DNA of 64,000 nt from an uncultured Acidimicrobiales bacterium (GCA_938015295.1 CALLQB010000050.1:16124-80123), one strand, 5' to 3'; counted from the first letter of the stretch, positions 33,089 through 43,776 are shown. Made by a program: numbers and translations. The notes: a model not told the origin generated them from the sequence alone.

Positions 33089-34399
33089 ATGTTTCCGATC
33101 CCGACCGCCCGTTTTGCCTATGGAGTTCTCGTTGCCGCGGCGCTGACAATGGTTTCGCCCTTCGCTCAGCCGCTGTCGACGATCGCGCTTGGCCTAGCTG
33201 TTTTGCTGCTGGCGGTCATCGACTTTGTGCGGGCCTCGAATCCCAACGACGTGGCAGTCGAACGCGAACTCGCGCCGTCGCTTGCTCTCGGAACGACTGC
33301 CCCAGTGCGTTGGCACGTGCAGAACCGAACGGGCGCCAACCTCGTGATCGCGATCGCCGACGAATTTGCCCCGTCGTTGCAAGCGTCGAATCGCCGTGCG
33401 CTGGCCGAGGTTCCGGCACGAAGCACCGCGACGATCGAGAACACCCTCAGCCCGACACGGCGAGGCAGGTTCGTGATCTCCGAAATTTCTGTGCGGGTCC
33501 GTGGGCCATGGGGTTTGGTCGAACGTCAGCGATCCCGCGACATCCCCGCCGTACTTCGCGTTCTTCCAGAATTCAGATCGAAGCAGGAGGCCGAGCTCCT
33601 GGTGGTGCGCGCCAAACAACTCGACGTTGGACTCAGGTCGGCCCGCGGGCGGGGGAGCGGCACCGAGTTCGACCAGCTGCGCGAGTACACACCTGACGAT
33701 GAGTTTCGTCGCATCGACTGGGCGGCCACTGCACGTACCGGCACGACCATTGCGCGCACCTACCGTGCCGAACTCAACCAGACGGTCATCAATCTGCTCG
33801 ACAACGGTCGAGTCATGGCCGGACGAGTCAACGACGTGCCGCGGGTCGAGCACGCCATGGACGCAGTGATGGCGCTGACCACCGTCGCGACTGGCCTGGG
33901 CGACAAGTGCGGACTGCTCGCCTTTGACCGATCGGTTCGAGCCGTCGTGCAACCGAGTCGCAGCCGCGGCCAACTCGGACGTGTCACCGAAGCAATGTAT
34001 GACCTGCAACCCGCTTTGGTCGAAAGTGACTACCGAGGCGCGTTCGTCGCCACCCTTGCGCAGTTCCGTCGGCGCACGATGATTGTGGTGCATACCGAAC
34101 TCGTCGAGGCGGCCGTTGGCGAGTTTTTGCTCCCCGCATTGCCGCTCATCTCGCGCAGCCATGTGGTCGTCATCGCCTCGGTACGCGACCCGTTGGTGGT
34201 CGACTGGGCGACCGCTCCGTCGGCCGAAAGCCATGAGGTGTACCGCCAGGTCGCCGCCGGAAAGTCAATGGCCGAACGCGAACGGGTTATCGCTGCCCTC
34301 AAGGCCAAGGGAGCGACGGTTGTCGACGCTGCTCCGGGGGAGCTCGCTGCAAAGCTGGCCGATGTGTATCTTCAGGTGAAAGCTACTGGTCGCCTGTAA
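33089..34399 (+). CDS. DUF58 protein (vWA-like, MoxR partner)
   Basis: A 436-residue protein. Two hydrophobic N-terminal segments (about residues 8-45: AYGVLVAAALTMVSPFAQPL and TIALGLAVLLLAVIDFV) anchor it, an external beta-rich region follows (VRWHVQNRTGANLVIAIADE, TIENTLSPTRRGRFVISEIS), and the DUF58 core contains GRGSGTEFDQLREYTPDDEF, RRIDWAATARTGTTIARTY and the vWA-like VINLLDNGRVMAGR. The tail overlaps the convergent SpoIIM-like gene by 17 bp. ATG start at 33089, nine bases after the MoxR stop. Confidence 0.9.
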   Translation: MFPIPTARFAYGVLVAAALTMVSPFAQPLSTIALGLAVLLLAVIDFVRASNPNDVAVERELAPSLALGTTAPVRWHVQNRTGANLVIAIADEFAPSLQASNRRALAEVPARSTATIENTLSPTRRGRFVISEISVRVRGPWGLVERQRSRDIPAVLRVLPEFRSKQEAELLVVRAKQLDVGLRSARGRGSGTEFDQLREYTPDDEFRRIDWAATARTGTTIARTYRAELNQTVINLLDNGRVMAGRVNDVPRVEHAMDAVMALTTVATGLGDKCGLLAFDRSVRAVVQPSRSRGQLGRVTEAMYDLQPALVESDYRGAFVATLAQFRRRTMIVVHTELVEAAVGEFLLPALPLISRSHVVVIASVRDPLVVDWATAPSAESHEVYRQVAAGKSMAERERVIAALKAKGATVVDAAPGELAAKLADVYLQVKATGRL

Positions 34400-35417
34400 T
34401 CCCTGGGACTTTTGCGAGTTTCGGGATTTCCGGTACTGGTTCGCGTAGCAGCCCCGTTAACCCAAGGCGCTCTGCCGCCATGCCTCTCGAAACGATATAG
34501 GCCACGAACGCCACAAAAACCGACACGCCGATGCCGACTCGCATGGCGGTGGGGAGCGACGACGGAGTGACGAATCCTTCGATCAGGCCCGCCAAGGTGA
34601 ACGCAACCATCAAACCCAGCACGATTACCGCCGACCTGCTGCCTTGCTCTGCGACCGCCTCGACTCGTGTTCGATCGCCGGGCGAAATCACCGCCCACCC
34701 GAGACTGAGGCCCGCAGCGCCGGCGATGACGACCGCCGACAGTTCGAGCAAACCATGGGGAAGGATAAGGCCATAGAACTTGGGAGCTTCGCCGGCCGCG
34801 TGAAACAGCCCGGCCGCCATCCCAACGTTTGCTCCGTTGGTGGCCAAAACATACGCCGTTGGTACACAGAGCAAGATGCCAACAGCAAACGCCACAAACG
34901 AGACCTGGATGTTGTTGATCAGAACTTGGGTAGAGAACTCCGCCGCCGGAGCGTCGGAGTAGTAGGCCTCGAAGTCTTCGTTGATGTACGCCGAGCGCAA
35001 CGCTTCGGGCGCCGCAACGTCGAGCGCTCGATCGCTCACCGACAACCACACGCCCAGCACGAGAGCTGGCAGGAACGTGACCAGCGCTGCAACCACCACA
35101 CTGCGGCGGCCATGCCACACCGCAGCCGGAAACCGCAACGAGAAGAACTGGGCGAACGCTCGCATACTTCGCGACCGCGTTCCGTAAATGACGACCCTTG
35201 CTTCGGCCACAAGCATCGTGAGCCGCGAGTTGAGTTCGATGTCGCGGTATTCGCTGCGGGCATGGCTGAGCTGGCTGGAGCAACGTTGATACAGCGATAG
35301 CAGTTCATCGAGTTCGGCAGCGGGCATCGAACGCATGCCGCGACGCGCTTGGGCGGTAAGTGCCCCGAGGCGGTCCCACACGGGCTCGTTAGTGGCGATG
35401 TATCGATCGATATCCAA
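34383..35417 (-). CDS. Stage II sporulation protein M-like membrane protein
   Basis: A 344-residue membrane protein of the SpoIIM/COG1300 family, found in many bacteria that do not form endospores. It begins IDRYIATNEPVWDRLGALTA and LLSLYQRCSSQLSHARSEYR (cytoplasmic helical domain), then FAQFFSLRFPAAVWHGRRSV, and helices including VVVAALVTFLPALVLGVWLS, VSFVAFAVGILLCVPTAYVL and VMVAFTLAGLIEGFVTP. The motif GLILPHGLLELSAVVIAGAA is the family hallmark. The locus next to DUF58, MoxR and RDD genes is conserved in actinobacteria. Its end overlaps DUF58 by 17 bp in the convergent direction, and it is divergent from the RDD gene 63 bp away. Confidence 0.88.
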   Translation of the reverse strand: MDIDRYIATNEPVWDRLGALTAQARRGMRSMPAAELDELLSLYQRCSSQLSHARSEYRDIELNSRLTMLVAEARVVIYGTRSRSMRAFAQFFSLRFPAAVWHGRRSVVVAALVTFLPALVLGVWLSVSDRALDVAAPEALRSAYINEDFEAYYSDAPAAEFSTQVLINNIQVSFVAFAVGILLCVPTAYVLATNGANVGMAAGLFHAAGEAPKFYGLILPHGLLELSAVVIAGAAGLSLGWAVISPGDRTRVEAVAEQGSRSAVIVLGLMVAFTLAGLIEGFVTPSSLPTAMRVGIGVSVFVAFVAYIVSRGMAAERLGLTGLLREPVPEIPKLAKVPGITGDQ

Positions 35418-35480
35418 TGCCGGCCGCTTTCAGCGGTAGGGGTCGTCACCTCTCACGTTAGTGAGCAGTAGTTTCAACTT

Positions 35481-36302
35481 GTGGGCAATCCAAGAGTTCC
35501 GACCGGATTCGGACCTGGTGCAGGTGGAAGTCGCGGCATCGTGACGCCCGAAGCGGTGCTCCTCGACTTCGAAACTGCCGGGGTCGGCACCCGGCTACTC
35601 GCTCGCCTCCTCGACACGGTGATCCAGATAGCGATGCTGTTTGTGCTGCTGTTTATTTTCGGCATCCTGGCGATTATTGGCGAAACCGTTGCCTTTGTGA
35701 TGGGTGCGATCACACTGTTCTTATTGTTCTTCGGATACCCGGCGATCCAAGAAACCTTGTGGGGGCGCACTCTTGGCAAACGGGCGCTTCGGCTTCGGGT
35801 GGTAACGGTCGAGGGAGCCCCAATCCGGTTTGGTCAAGCGGCGATCCGAAGCATGCTTCAGGTACCCGACCTGTTCGTGCCTCCCGGTGGCGCAGTTGCG
35901 GTGATCAGCGTGCTGTTCACCCGTCGGGGTCAGCGGCTAGGCGATCTTGCGGCCGACACCATGGTGATTCGCGAGCAGAAGGTTTCGCGCCGGTCATCGG
36001 CTATCTGGTTCCCGGTGCCGCCCGGATTCGAGGCGTACGCCTATCAGCTCGACGTGAGCATGGTGACCCCATCGCAGTACCGGACCATTCGCGGGTTTCT
36101 CAGCCGTGTCACCGATTTTCGGCCCGAAGTGCGCCAGAGCCTGGCCGAACAACTTGCCGGCCCGGTCAGTGCAGCTATTGGTCACCAGATTCCTTACGGC
36201 GTACATCCCGAGAGCTTTCTTGTCTGCGTCGCCAATCGCTATCAGCATCGCCATACCCCGGCACCCGCTCCCTTTGCCGTGCCGCCTACCATGGGGGGAT
36301 GA
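35481..36302 (+). CDS. RDD-family membrane protein
   Basis: A 273-residue protein. The RDD signature lies at the first helix, FETAGVGTRLLARLLDTVIQ, followed by helices IAMLFVLLFIFGILAIIGET and VAFVMGAITLFLLFFGYPAI, then QETLWGRTLGKRALRLRVVT, the cytoplasmic loop conserved in the family, and a region FVPPGGAVAVISVLFTRRGQ with RLGDLAADTMVIREQKV. A soluble tail of about 100 residues follows, with MVTPSQYRTIRGFLSRVTDF and GHQIPYGVHPESFLVCVANR. RDD proteins may transport ions or osmolytes, but this one's role is not established. ATGA overlap with the downstream desulfurase gene. Confidence 0.85.
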   Translation: MGNPRVPTGFGPGAGGSRGIVTPEAVLLDFETAGVGTRLLARLLDTVIQIAMLFVLLFIFGILAIIGETVAFVMGAITLFLLFFGYPAIQETLWGRTLGKRALRLRVVTVEGAPIRFGQAAIRSMLQVPDLFVPPGGAVAVISVLFTRRGQRLGDLAADTMVIREQKVSRRSSAIWFPVPPGFEAYAYQLDVSMVTPSQYRTIRGFLSRVTDFRPEVRQSLAEQLAGPVSAAIGHQIPYGVHPESFLVCVANRYQHRHTPAPAPFAVPPTMGG

Positions 36303-37459
36303 CCGGCACCGCCTACCTCGACCATGCGGCGAGCACTCCCATGCGACCCGAAGCGGTCGAGGCGATGGAGGCCGCGTTCCGGGCAGGTGCAGCGAATCCG
36401 ACTGGGGCGCACAAGCTAGCTCGCGAAGCCCGCAAGGTTCTCGACCGTTCTCGCACAACCATCGCCGATGCTTTCGGCACCGACCCGGGCAACGTGGTGT
36501 TCACCGGCGGCGGCACCGAGGCCGACAACCTCGCCATCTTTGGTGTCGTAGGCGCCCGTGGCGGGTTACCTGCCTGCTCATCAATCGAGCACCACGCGGT
36601 GCTGCACCCGGTGCAGCACCTGGGCGGGCACGTGTTTGGAGTAGACGCTCGCGGTGTTGTCGATATTGCTGATCTCAACCGAGTACTCGGCGAGATCGAG
36701 GCGACTGGCGAAAAGGTTGCCGTCGTATCAGTGATGCTGGCGAACAACGAAAGTGGTGTGATCCAACCGCTCGATGACATTGCCGCCGTGGTACGTGAAC
36801 GATCCGACGCCGTACTGCACACCGACGCTGTGCAGGCAGTTACTTGGCTTGATCTCAAAACCCATACTGCGGCCTTCGACCTGATGTCGATTAGTGCGCA
36901 CAAGTTTGGCGGCCCGCAGGGCGTCGGCGCGTTGGTGATGCGTTCAGACATCGATCTTGTGCCCGTCATCCTCGGCGGCGGTCAGGAACGCGAGCGACGC
37001 AGTGGCACGCAGAACGTCGCCGGCATCTCGGCCATGGCCGCAGCGATGGCGGCCACCGAAGCCGACCGGGCATCGTTGGTCAGCCGGATAGATGCGCTTC
37101 GAACCCGGCTTATCGATGGCCTCCGCTCGGTGCTTGATGGCGTGCACGAATCGGGTGTCGATGCGTCTGGCGACCGGTCACACAAGGTTGCCGGCACGGC
37201 GCATCTTTGTTTCGAAGGTCTCGATTCCGAATCGTTACTTTTCCTTCTTGAGCGTGGCGGTTTGTACGCCTCAGCAGCTTCGTCGTGTGCCAGTGGCGCT
37301 CAGGAACCTTCGCACGTGCTTGCGGCGATGGGCGTCAGCCGAGACTTGGCCGTTGGCTCTCTCAGATTGTCGCTCGGCGCTACAACCACCGACGCCGATA
37401 TCGACCTGGCGCTATCGGTTATCCCCGCTGCTGTCGACCAACTGCGAGGCACCCGATGA
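36299..37459 (+). CDS. Cysteine desulfurase (NifS/IscS-like)
   Basis: A 386-residue pyridoxal-phosphate enzyme that takes sulfur from cysteine for tRNA thiolation and Fe-S clusters. It begins TAYLDHAASTPMRPEAVEAM and has FTGGGTEADNLAIFGVVGAR, SSIEHHAVLHPVQHLGG, VMLANNESGVIQPLDDIAAV, HTDAVQAV, the PLP lysine in LMSISAHKFGGPQGVGAL (Lys202), GGGQERERRSGTQNVAGISA and the catalytic cysteine in SASSCASGAQEPSHVLAAMG (group I type, Cys330, within a flexible loop). The start ATG overlaps the RDD stop and its own stop overlaps mnmA, so it most likely feeds sulfur to MnmA directly. Confidence 0.93.
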   Translation: MTGTAYLDHAASTPMRPEAVEAMEAAFRAGAANPTGAHKLAREARKVLDRSRTTIADAFGTDPGNVVFTGGGTEADNLAIFGVVGARGGLPACSSIEHHAVLHPVQHLGGHVFGVDARGVVDIADLNRVLGEIEATGEKVAVVSVMLANNESGVIQPLDDIAAVVRERSDAVLHTDAVQAVTWLDLKTHTAAFDLMSISAHKFGGPQGVGALVMRSDIDLVPVILGGGQERERRSGTQNVAGISAMAAAMAATEADRASLVSRIDALRTRLIDGLRSVLDGVHESGVDASGDRSHKVAGTAHLCFEGLDSESLLFLLERGGLYASAASSCASGAQEPSHVLAAMGVSRDLAVGSLRLSLGATTTDADIDLALSVIPAAVDQLRGTR

Positions 37460-38523
37460 CCGCCATCTCCGCAGGAGCCGCATCGCCAAAGAAGCAGGTC
37501 ATGATGGCCATGTCGGGTGGTGTCGACTCGTCGGTCGCCGCCGCCATGCTGATCGAACAGGGTCATGAAGTCGTTGGTGTCACGCTCAAACTTTGGGGCG
37601 GCGACAGCGATTCGGGATGCTGCTCGGTGAGCGATGTCGACGATGCGCGTTGGGTAGCCGACCAGCTCGGCATCGAACATCACGTGTTTAATATGGGCGC
37701 CGACTTCGATGAACATGTTGTCGACCCCTACATCGCCAGTCATGCCGCCGGCCTCACCCCGAATCCCTGCGTCGAGTGCAACCGGCACGTGAAGTTCGGC
37801 AAGTTGCATGAGCGGGCTAAGGCGCTCGGTTTCGATGCGGTTGCCACCGGTCATCATGCGCGCCTTGTCACCCGCGAAGATGGCACGTTTCGCCTTGGGC
37901 GCGGCGCCGATCAGGCGAAAGACCAGTCCTATGTGTTGTACATGCTCGACCAGGAGCAGCTCGGGCGCCTCATGCTGCCATTGGGCGGTGGCACCAAAGA
38001 CGAGGTTCGGGCGCGCGCCGCAGAGCTCAATATGCGCACCGCCAATAAACCCGACAGCCAGGACGTGTGTTTCATCACCAGCACCGGTGGCCGACAGAAG
38101 TTCATCGGTGCGCGGCTGCCACTTACTCCGGGAACCGTTGTTGATGGCAGCGGTGAACAAGTTGGCACCGTCACCGCCGTCGAACTCGTGACCATCGGTC
38201 AGCGCCGCGGTTTAGGTCTGGCTGGCGGAAGCGACCCGCAGTTCGTCACCAACGTCGATACACAAACGGCGACCGTTACCGTCGGTCGTCCCGAAGACCT
38301 TCTGGTCGAGACGACACCGCTGCATCAAGTGGTGTGGGCCCACGAGCCGGTCGAGGGGCCCGTGCTTGTGCAGACCAGCGCCCATGGTGTGCCAGCCGCC
38401 GCTACGTTCGCAGGTGGGGTAGTGCACTGGGACGAACCGCACCGCAAGGTCGCGCCGGGCCAGAGCGTAGTGCTGTACGACAACGACCAGGTCCTCGGCG
38501 GCGGCCTAGCGTTGCGCAACTAA
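37456..38523 (+). CDS. mnmA: tRNA-specific 2-thiouridylase MnmA
   Basis: A 355-residue ATP-pyrophosphatase that makes 2-thiouridine at wobble position 34 of Lys, Glu and Gln tRNAs. PP-loop MMAMSGGVDSSVAAAMLIEQ, KLWGGDSDSGCCSVSDVDDA, TPNPCVECNRHVKFGKLHER with the first catalytic cysteine, VATGHHARLV, KDQSYVLYMLDQEQL and the second cysteine in DSQDVCFITSTGGRQKFIGA are all in order, followed by the C-terminal barrels LVTIGQRRGLGLAGGSDPQF and TFAGGVVHWDEPHRKVAPGQ. It is complete and starts at the ATG overlapping the desulfurase stop. Confidence 0.95.
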   Translation: MTAISAGAASPKKQVMMAMSGGVDSSVAAAMLIEQGHEVVGVTLKLWGGDSDSGCCSVSDVDDARWVADQLGIEHHVFNMGADFDEHVVDPYIASHAAGLTPNPCVECNRHVKFGKLHERAKALGFDAVATGHHARLVTREDGTFRLGRGADQAKDQSYVLYMLDQEQLGRLMLPLGGGTKDEVRARAAELNMRTANKPDSQDVCFITSTGGRQKFIGARLPLTPGTVVDGSGEQVGTVTAVELVTIGQRRGLGLAGGSDPQFVTNVDTQTATVTVGRPEDLLVETTPLHQVVWAHEPVEGPVLVQTSAHGVPAAATFAGGVVHWDEPHRKVAPGQSVVLYDNDQVLGGGLALRN

Positions 38524-38536
38524 GCCCGGGCAGCCT

Positions 38537-39217
38537 TTAGAGGTTGTCGCGCAGCAACGTGAGCGCTTTACCCCACGCTGTGGCCGTAGCCGCTGCGTCA
38601 TAGTTGCCAAGCGGGTCTTCTTCGTTGGTGAAGCCGTGACCGGCCGATGCATAGACGTGGAAGGTCACATCTTTGCCGAGACCTTTGAGTTCGTCTTCGA
38701 GCGCCTTGATGGCGTCGGGTGGAAAGAAGTCGTCGACGCCAGCGAAGTGTCCTTCGACCTTTGCGGTGAGGTTCGACCAGTCAGGCGCACCCTCGCCCAG
38801 CGGCGCGCCATAGAACGGCGCAGCGGCGCCGACGCGGTCGCCTTCGATAGCGCTGATCATCAGGGTCAACATGCCGCCCATACAAAAGCCAACGATGCCG
38901 ACCTTGTCGCTGGCGCAGGCGTCGTGTCCGAGGAGGTAATCGATGGCGGCGGACATGTCGCGGGCAGCCCGGTCGGGAGGCAACGAGGTCATTAGTTCGC
39001 CGGCTTTGTCCATCTCGGTGTGCTCGGCGATTTCACCGTGGTAGAGGTCGGGGGCGAGAGCGGTAAAGCCCTCTGCCGCTAGTTGGTCGCACACGCCCTT
39101 GATCTGCGGCACGAGTCCCCACCACTCCTGCAACACCATGACACCGGGACCCGACCCGTTGCTGGGAGTCGCCAGGTATCCGGCTGCTTCAGATCCGTTA
39201 ACAGGAAAGGTAATCAT
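38537..39217 (-). CDS. Dienelactone hydrolase-family protein
   Basis: A 226-residue alpha/beta hydrolase. Catalytic residues are visible: cysteine nucleophile in GIVGFCMGGMLTLMISAIEG, aspartate in EGHFAGVDDFFPPDAIKALE and histidine in FHVYASAGHGFTNEEDPLGN. The N-terminus reads ITFPVNGSEAAGYLATPSNG, then GVMVLQEWWGLVPQIKGVCD. Such enzymes cleave dienelactones or act as broad carboxymethylenebutenolidase-like esterases; the physiological substrate here is unknown. I place the start at the ATG at 39217; an upstream frame to 39253 adds only 12 unconserved residues. It is convergent with mnmA, 13 bp apart. Confidence 0.88.
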   Translation of the reverse strand: MITFPVNGSEAAGYLATPSNGSGPGVMVLQEWWGLVPQIKGVCDQLAAEGFTALAPDLYHGEIAEHTEMDKAGELMTSLPPDRAARDMSAAIDYLLGHDACASDKVGIVGFCMGGMLTLMISAIEGDRVGAAAPFYGAPLGEGAPDWSNLTAKVEGHFAGVDDFFPPDAIKALEDELKGLGKDVTFHVYASAGHGFTNEEDPLGNYDAAATATAWGKALTLLRDNL

Positions 39218-39280
39218 TCGCTCAGCTCCGGTTCGAGTTGTTGGCGCACCCACGTCGGTGCGCCTGGTCGAAACCGAACG

Positions 39281-40183
39281 TTAGCTTGCTCGAATGAGGC
39301 GGCGCTCTCGTGCGGTGTTCAGTGTTTTGCCGGGTCTTGTCGGCGAGAAAAGCAGGCCACCGATCGATTGCATTTCGGCGGGCTGTTTCCGGACAGGCCG
39401 GGCAACCTCAAGCGGGCTGTCGAGTTGTAGCTCGAGCGCCAGGCCCAATGCTCCAGCGGTGAGGTCGGTGCTGCTGGGATTGCTTGGGGCCGCATGAAGC
39501 GACGAGATCTCGCGTCTGCGAAAGAGCACGGGTTCGGCGAGTGCAAAGCCATCGTGCACCACCATCCCCGCCGGAACGAACACCGCCCATCGTTGGGTGA
39601 GCACATAGATCGCCCGAACCGCGACCACCGCAATCGCGAACCCGACTACAAGTGCGACCGCCCCCGCTATCCAACGTTGCGATAGCAGTAACCAGGGTCC
39701 TGCCGTGCCGCCGATGACGGTGGCCAACCATGCCAGGGGGAGGGGACCGAACAGGACAGGTCCGGGTGGTTTAAGCGGCGCTCGCCACTCGTCGCCATAG
39801 GAATTGCCGTTGATGAAGATATCGCCTATCGCGGCGGTGAGAACCAGCACCGTTGCTACCGCGCTGACGCCGATGGCGATAGCGGCCATGCCAGCCGAGA
39901 AGTCAGCCTCGGTGGTGCTGGCCGCTCGGGCAGCGATGATTGCGGCGACGAGTGCTGCTGGGATCACAATCCGAACGACTGCGAGTGTTTGCGAAAGGGG
40001 CACCAACAACGCAACGAGGGTCACAGCCCAAAGCGCCCATAGCGCCACCGAACCGCCCCGTTGCAGCAGACTGTCGCTACCTGCGAATGCAGCGGCGAAG
40101 GTTGGTCCGGCTGTGAACGGAAGCGATGCCCATGTGGCCCGCAGTACCCACAAAATGATGGTGTCGGCCGACGGCATGAACAA
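39281..40183 (-). CDS. Uncharacterised polytopic membrane protein
   Basis: A 300-residue protein with about six hydrophobic segments: TIILWVLRATWASLPFTAGP, VALWALWAVTLVALLVPLSQ, VIPAALVAAIIAAR, MAAIAIGVSAVATVLVLTAA, FGPLPLAWLATVIGGTAGPW and IAGAVALVVGFAIAVVAVRA. The C-terminal 90 residues are soluble (VFVPAGMVVHDGFALAEPVL, then LFRRREISSLHAAPS), which resembles a PH-like membrane-protein tail but is not diagnostic. I know no named family. It diverges from ligA, with 55 bp between starts. Confidence 0.65.
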   Translation of the reverse strand: MFMPSADTIILWVLRATWASLPFTAGPTFAAAFAGSDSLLQRGGSVALWALWAVTLVALLVPLSQTLAVVRIVIPAALVAAIIAARAASTTEADFSAGMAAIAIGVSAVATVLVLTAAIGDIFINGNSYGDEWRAPLKPPGPVLFGPLPLAWLATVIGGTAGPWLLLSQRWIAGAVALVVGFAIAVVAVRAIYVLTQRWAVFVPAGMVVHDGFALAEPVLFRRREISSLHAAPSNPSSTDLTAGALGLALELQLDSPLEVARPVRKQPAEMQSIGGLLFSPTRPGKTLNTARERRLIRAS

Positions 40184-40235
40184 AACGTCTCATACCGCCT
40201 TCGGGTTCGCCTATGCGAGCGCGAATATGATCTGA

Positions 40236-42296
<2,061 letters not shown>

Positions 42297-42428
42297 GCGT
42301 CGTTGCGCATCACCTGCTGGAGCTGAGGTGCGTCCGCGGGTGCATCTGTGTCCATATGGTCGCAATGCTGGTCGGAATGCTGGTCGGCGGAACGCTCGTC
42401 GGCGGCAGGTGGCCGCAACAGGGATCTG

Positions 42429-42527
42429 AAATAGAGGACAGCCATTGATAGGTCCAGTCCGTGTCGGGACGGCTGGGGTCGTAGACCTCCGGCGAAATTC
42501 AGGTGGTAGACGAACCTGTCTCTATTT
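42429..42527. other. Imperfect inverted repeat in the ligA-HAD intergenic gap
   Basis: AAATAGAGGACAG at 42429-42441 faces CTGTCTCTATTT at 42516-42527 as an inverted repeat with one bulged base, about 74 bp apart. The whole gap 42297-42565 shows no gene-like frame on either strand. It also holds a repeated TGCTGGTCGG near 42366. Could be a remnant of a small mobile element or a long-range RNA pairing; no transposase or target duplication is seen. Confidence 0.35.
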
Positions 42528-42565
42528 TGGGGAGTTCTTCTTTCGACCTCTAACGTGCCTAGCCC

Positions 42566-43234
42566 ATGCCTAAAACCACGCCGCGCTCCACCGCTGTGAC
42601 CCCGAAGATACAAGCGGTCGTCTGGGACTTTGGGGGAGTTTTTAGCGCTTCGCCGTTCTCGGCGCTTGAACGCTTCGCTGCCGCCGAGGGAATCGACTCG
42701 CTGACGTATCAGACCACCGTGTTTGGGCCGTTCGAACAGGACACCCCCGACCATCCGTGGCACCGGCTTGAGCGGGGTGAACATTCGCTCGACGATGCCT
42801 TGGCCGAGATTCGCATCAACCTTGCAGAGGTGGGCATCGAAGCCGACCCTTTTGGCTGGCTCGCTGCCGCCCGCGACCAGAGCTACGAACCAGCGCCGCT
42901 GATCGCCCGCAGCGCCGAACTACGCGAACTAGGCGTACGACAGGCAATTCTCACCAACAACATCGCTGCATTCTCCGGCCGTTGGCAAAAACTGGTCGAT
43001 ATCGAAAAGTTCGACCTGGTTATCGACTCACACGAGGTCGGTTGCCGCAAACCAGCGCCCGAAATCTTTCAACTCACGCTCGAACAGTTGGGCCTTGAGG
43101 CATCGAGCACCGTGTTTCTCGATGATCTGGCGGCCAACGTGGCCGGCGCAGAAGCCGTTGGCATGCACGGCATCGTGGTCGGACCCGACCCGCAGCAAAC
43201 CTTGACCGATCTCAACTGGTTTTTCGTCGATTGA
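42566..43234 (+). CDS. HAD-superfamily hydrolase (YihX/epoxide-hydrolase-N-like)
   Basis: A 222-residue haloacid dehalogenase-like phosphatase. Motif I is IQAVVWDFGGVFSASPF, with the nucleophilic Asp followed by a Phe-Gly instead of the usual x-Asp; the same is seen in YihX-type enzymes. The cap domain is helical. Motif II is QAILTNNIAAFSG, motif III is HEVGCRKPAPEIFQLTLEQL and motif IV is TVFLDDLAANVAGAEAVGMH. It likely acts on a sugar phosphate or similar small molecule. The start ATG is at 42566; an upstream in-frame alternative is not seen. The convergent small protein gene lies 29 bp beyond. Confidence 0.88.
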   Translation: MPKTTPRSTAVTPKIQAVVWDFGGVFSASPFSALERFAAAEGIDSLTYQTTVFGPFEQDTPDHPWHRLERGEHSLDDALAEIRINLAEVGIEADPFGWLAAARDQSYEPAPLIARSAELRELGVRQAILTNNIAAFSGRWQKLVDIEKFDLVIDSHEVGCRKPAPEIFQLTLEQLGLEASSTVFLDDLAANVAGAEAVGMHGIVVGPDPQQTLTDLNWFFVD

Positions 43235-43263
43235 TCGGCTGCCCGGCGCTGGCGACGCTCGTC

Positions 43264-43677
43264 TTACGAGACGGTGAAACACCAGCCGATTATTTGGCTT
43301 TCGGAGCGGCCAACCGAGGCTTCCCAATACTCGGCCTGGACACAGTTCTCGTCGCCCTTGAGCTGAGTGATCACCTTTCCCTCGCCCGGCGTGTACGTCG
43401 CTCGCCCAAGTGACTCGTTGAAGAACTGCTGATCATCGGGGATCGGAAGATCGTTGATCAGGTTGATCCGCGCTCGCCAGCCGGGGGCAACAAGGAGCTC
43501 AACGTTGTTTTGTTGCAGAACCTCGGCGCCCCGTCGGGGTACGAACCCCTCGAGAGCAGGGTTGCCATCGACCAGAATGTCGCGGGTGTCGGTCCCTCCC
43601 GCCATCCCGGCGGCGACAAATGCTGCGACGGCTGCGAGGAGAACTAGGCCGATAACAATCTTCTGGCGTAGCGACAT
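43264..43677 (-). CDS. Small membrane-anchored extracytoplasmic protein
   Basis: A 137-residue protein with an N-terminal anchor or signal (QKIVIGLVLLAAVAAFVAAG) and an extracytoplasmic domain: DILVDGNPALEGFVPRRGAE, VLQQNNVELLVAPGWRARIN, DDQQFFNESLGRATYTPGEG and a C-terminal pair of cysteines in GDENCVQAEYWEASVG and IIGWCFTVS, probably a disulfide. No family recognised. I place the start at the ATG at 43677, since residues upstream to 43758 are not conserved-looking. It is divergent from the PASTA kinase gene across the 13-bp repeats. Confidence 0.72.
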   Translation of the reverse strand: MSLRQKIVIGLVLLAAVAAFVAAGMAGGTDTRDILVDGNPALEGFVPRRGAEVLQQNNVELLVAPGWRARINLINDLPIPDDQQFFNESLGRATYTPGEGKVITQLKGDENCVQAEYWEASVGRSESQIIGWCFTVS

Positions 43678-43737
43678 ACACCCAGTCTGTCGGGTTTCGT
43701 CAGCCTTTGGGGCATCAAGTGACAGATCACCCCATCT

Positions 43738-43776
43738 CCAGACATGTTCTCCAGACATGTTCTCCAGACATGTTCC
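43738..43776. promoter_or_regulatory. Three 13-bp tandem repeats in the divergent promoter of the PASTA kinase
   Basis: CCAGACATGTTCT at 43738-43750 and 43751-43763, then CCAGACATGTTCC at 43764-43776. Each copy contains the palindrome ACATGT, and the 13-bp spacing puts successive centres a little more than one helical turn apart. The gap runs from 43678 to 43859 between a small exported protein and the kinase gene, with no open frame of its own. A transcription-factor operator is the natural reading, though slippage is possible. The longer kinase reading frame would translate the repeats, which argues against the upstream start. Confidence 0.6.
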
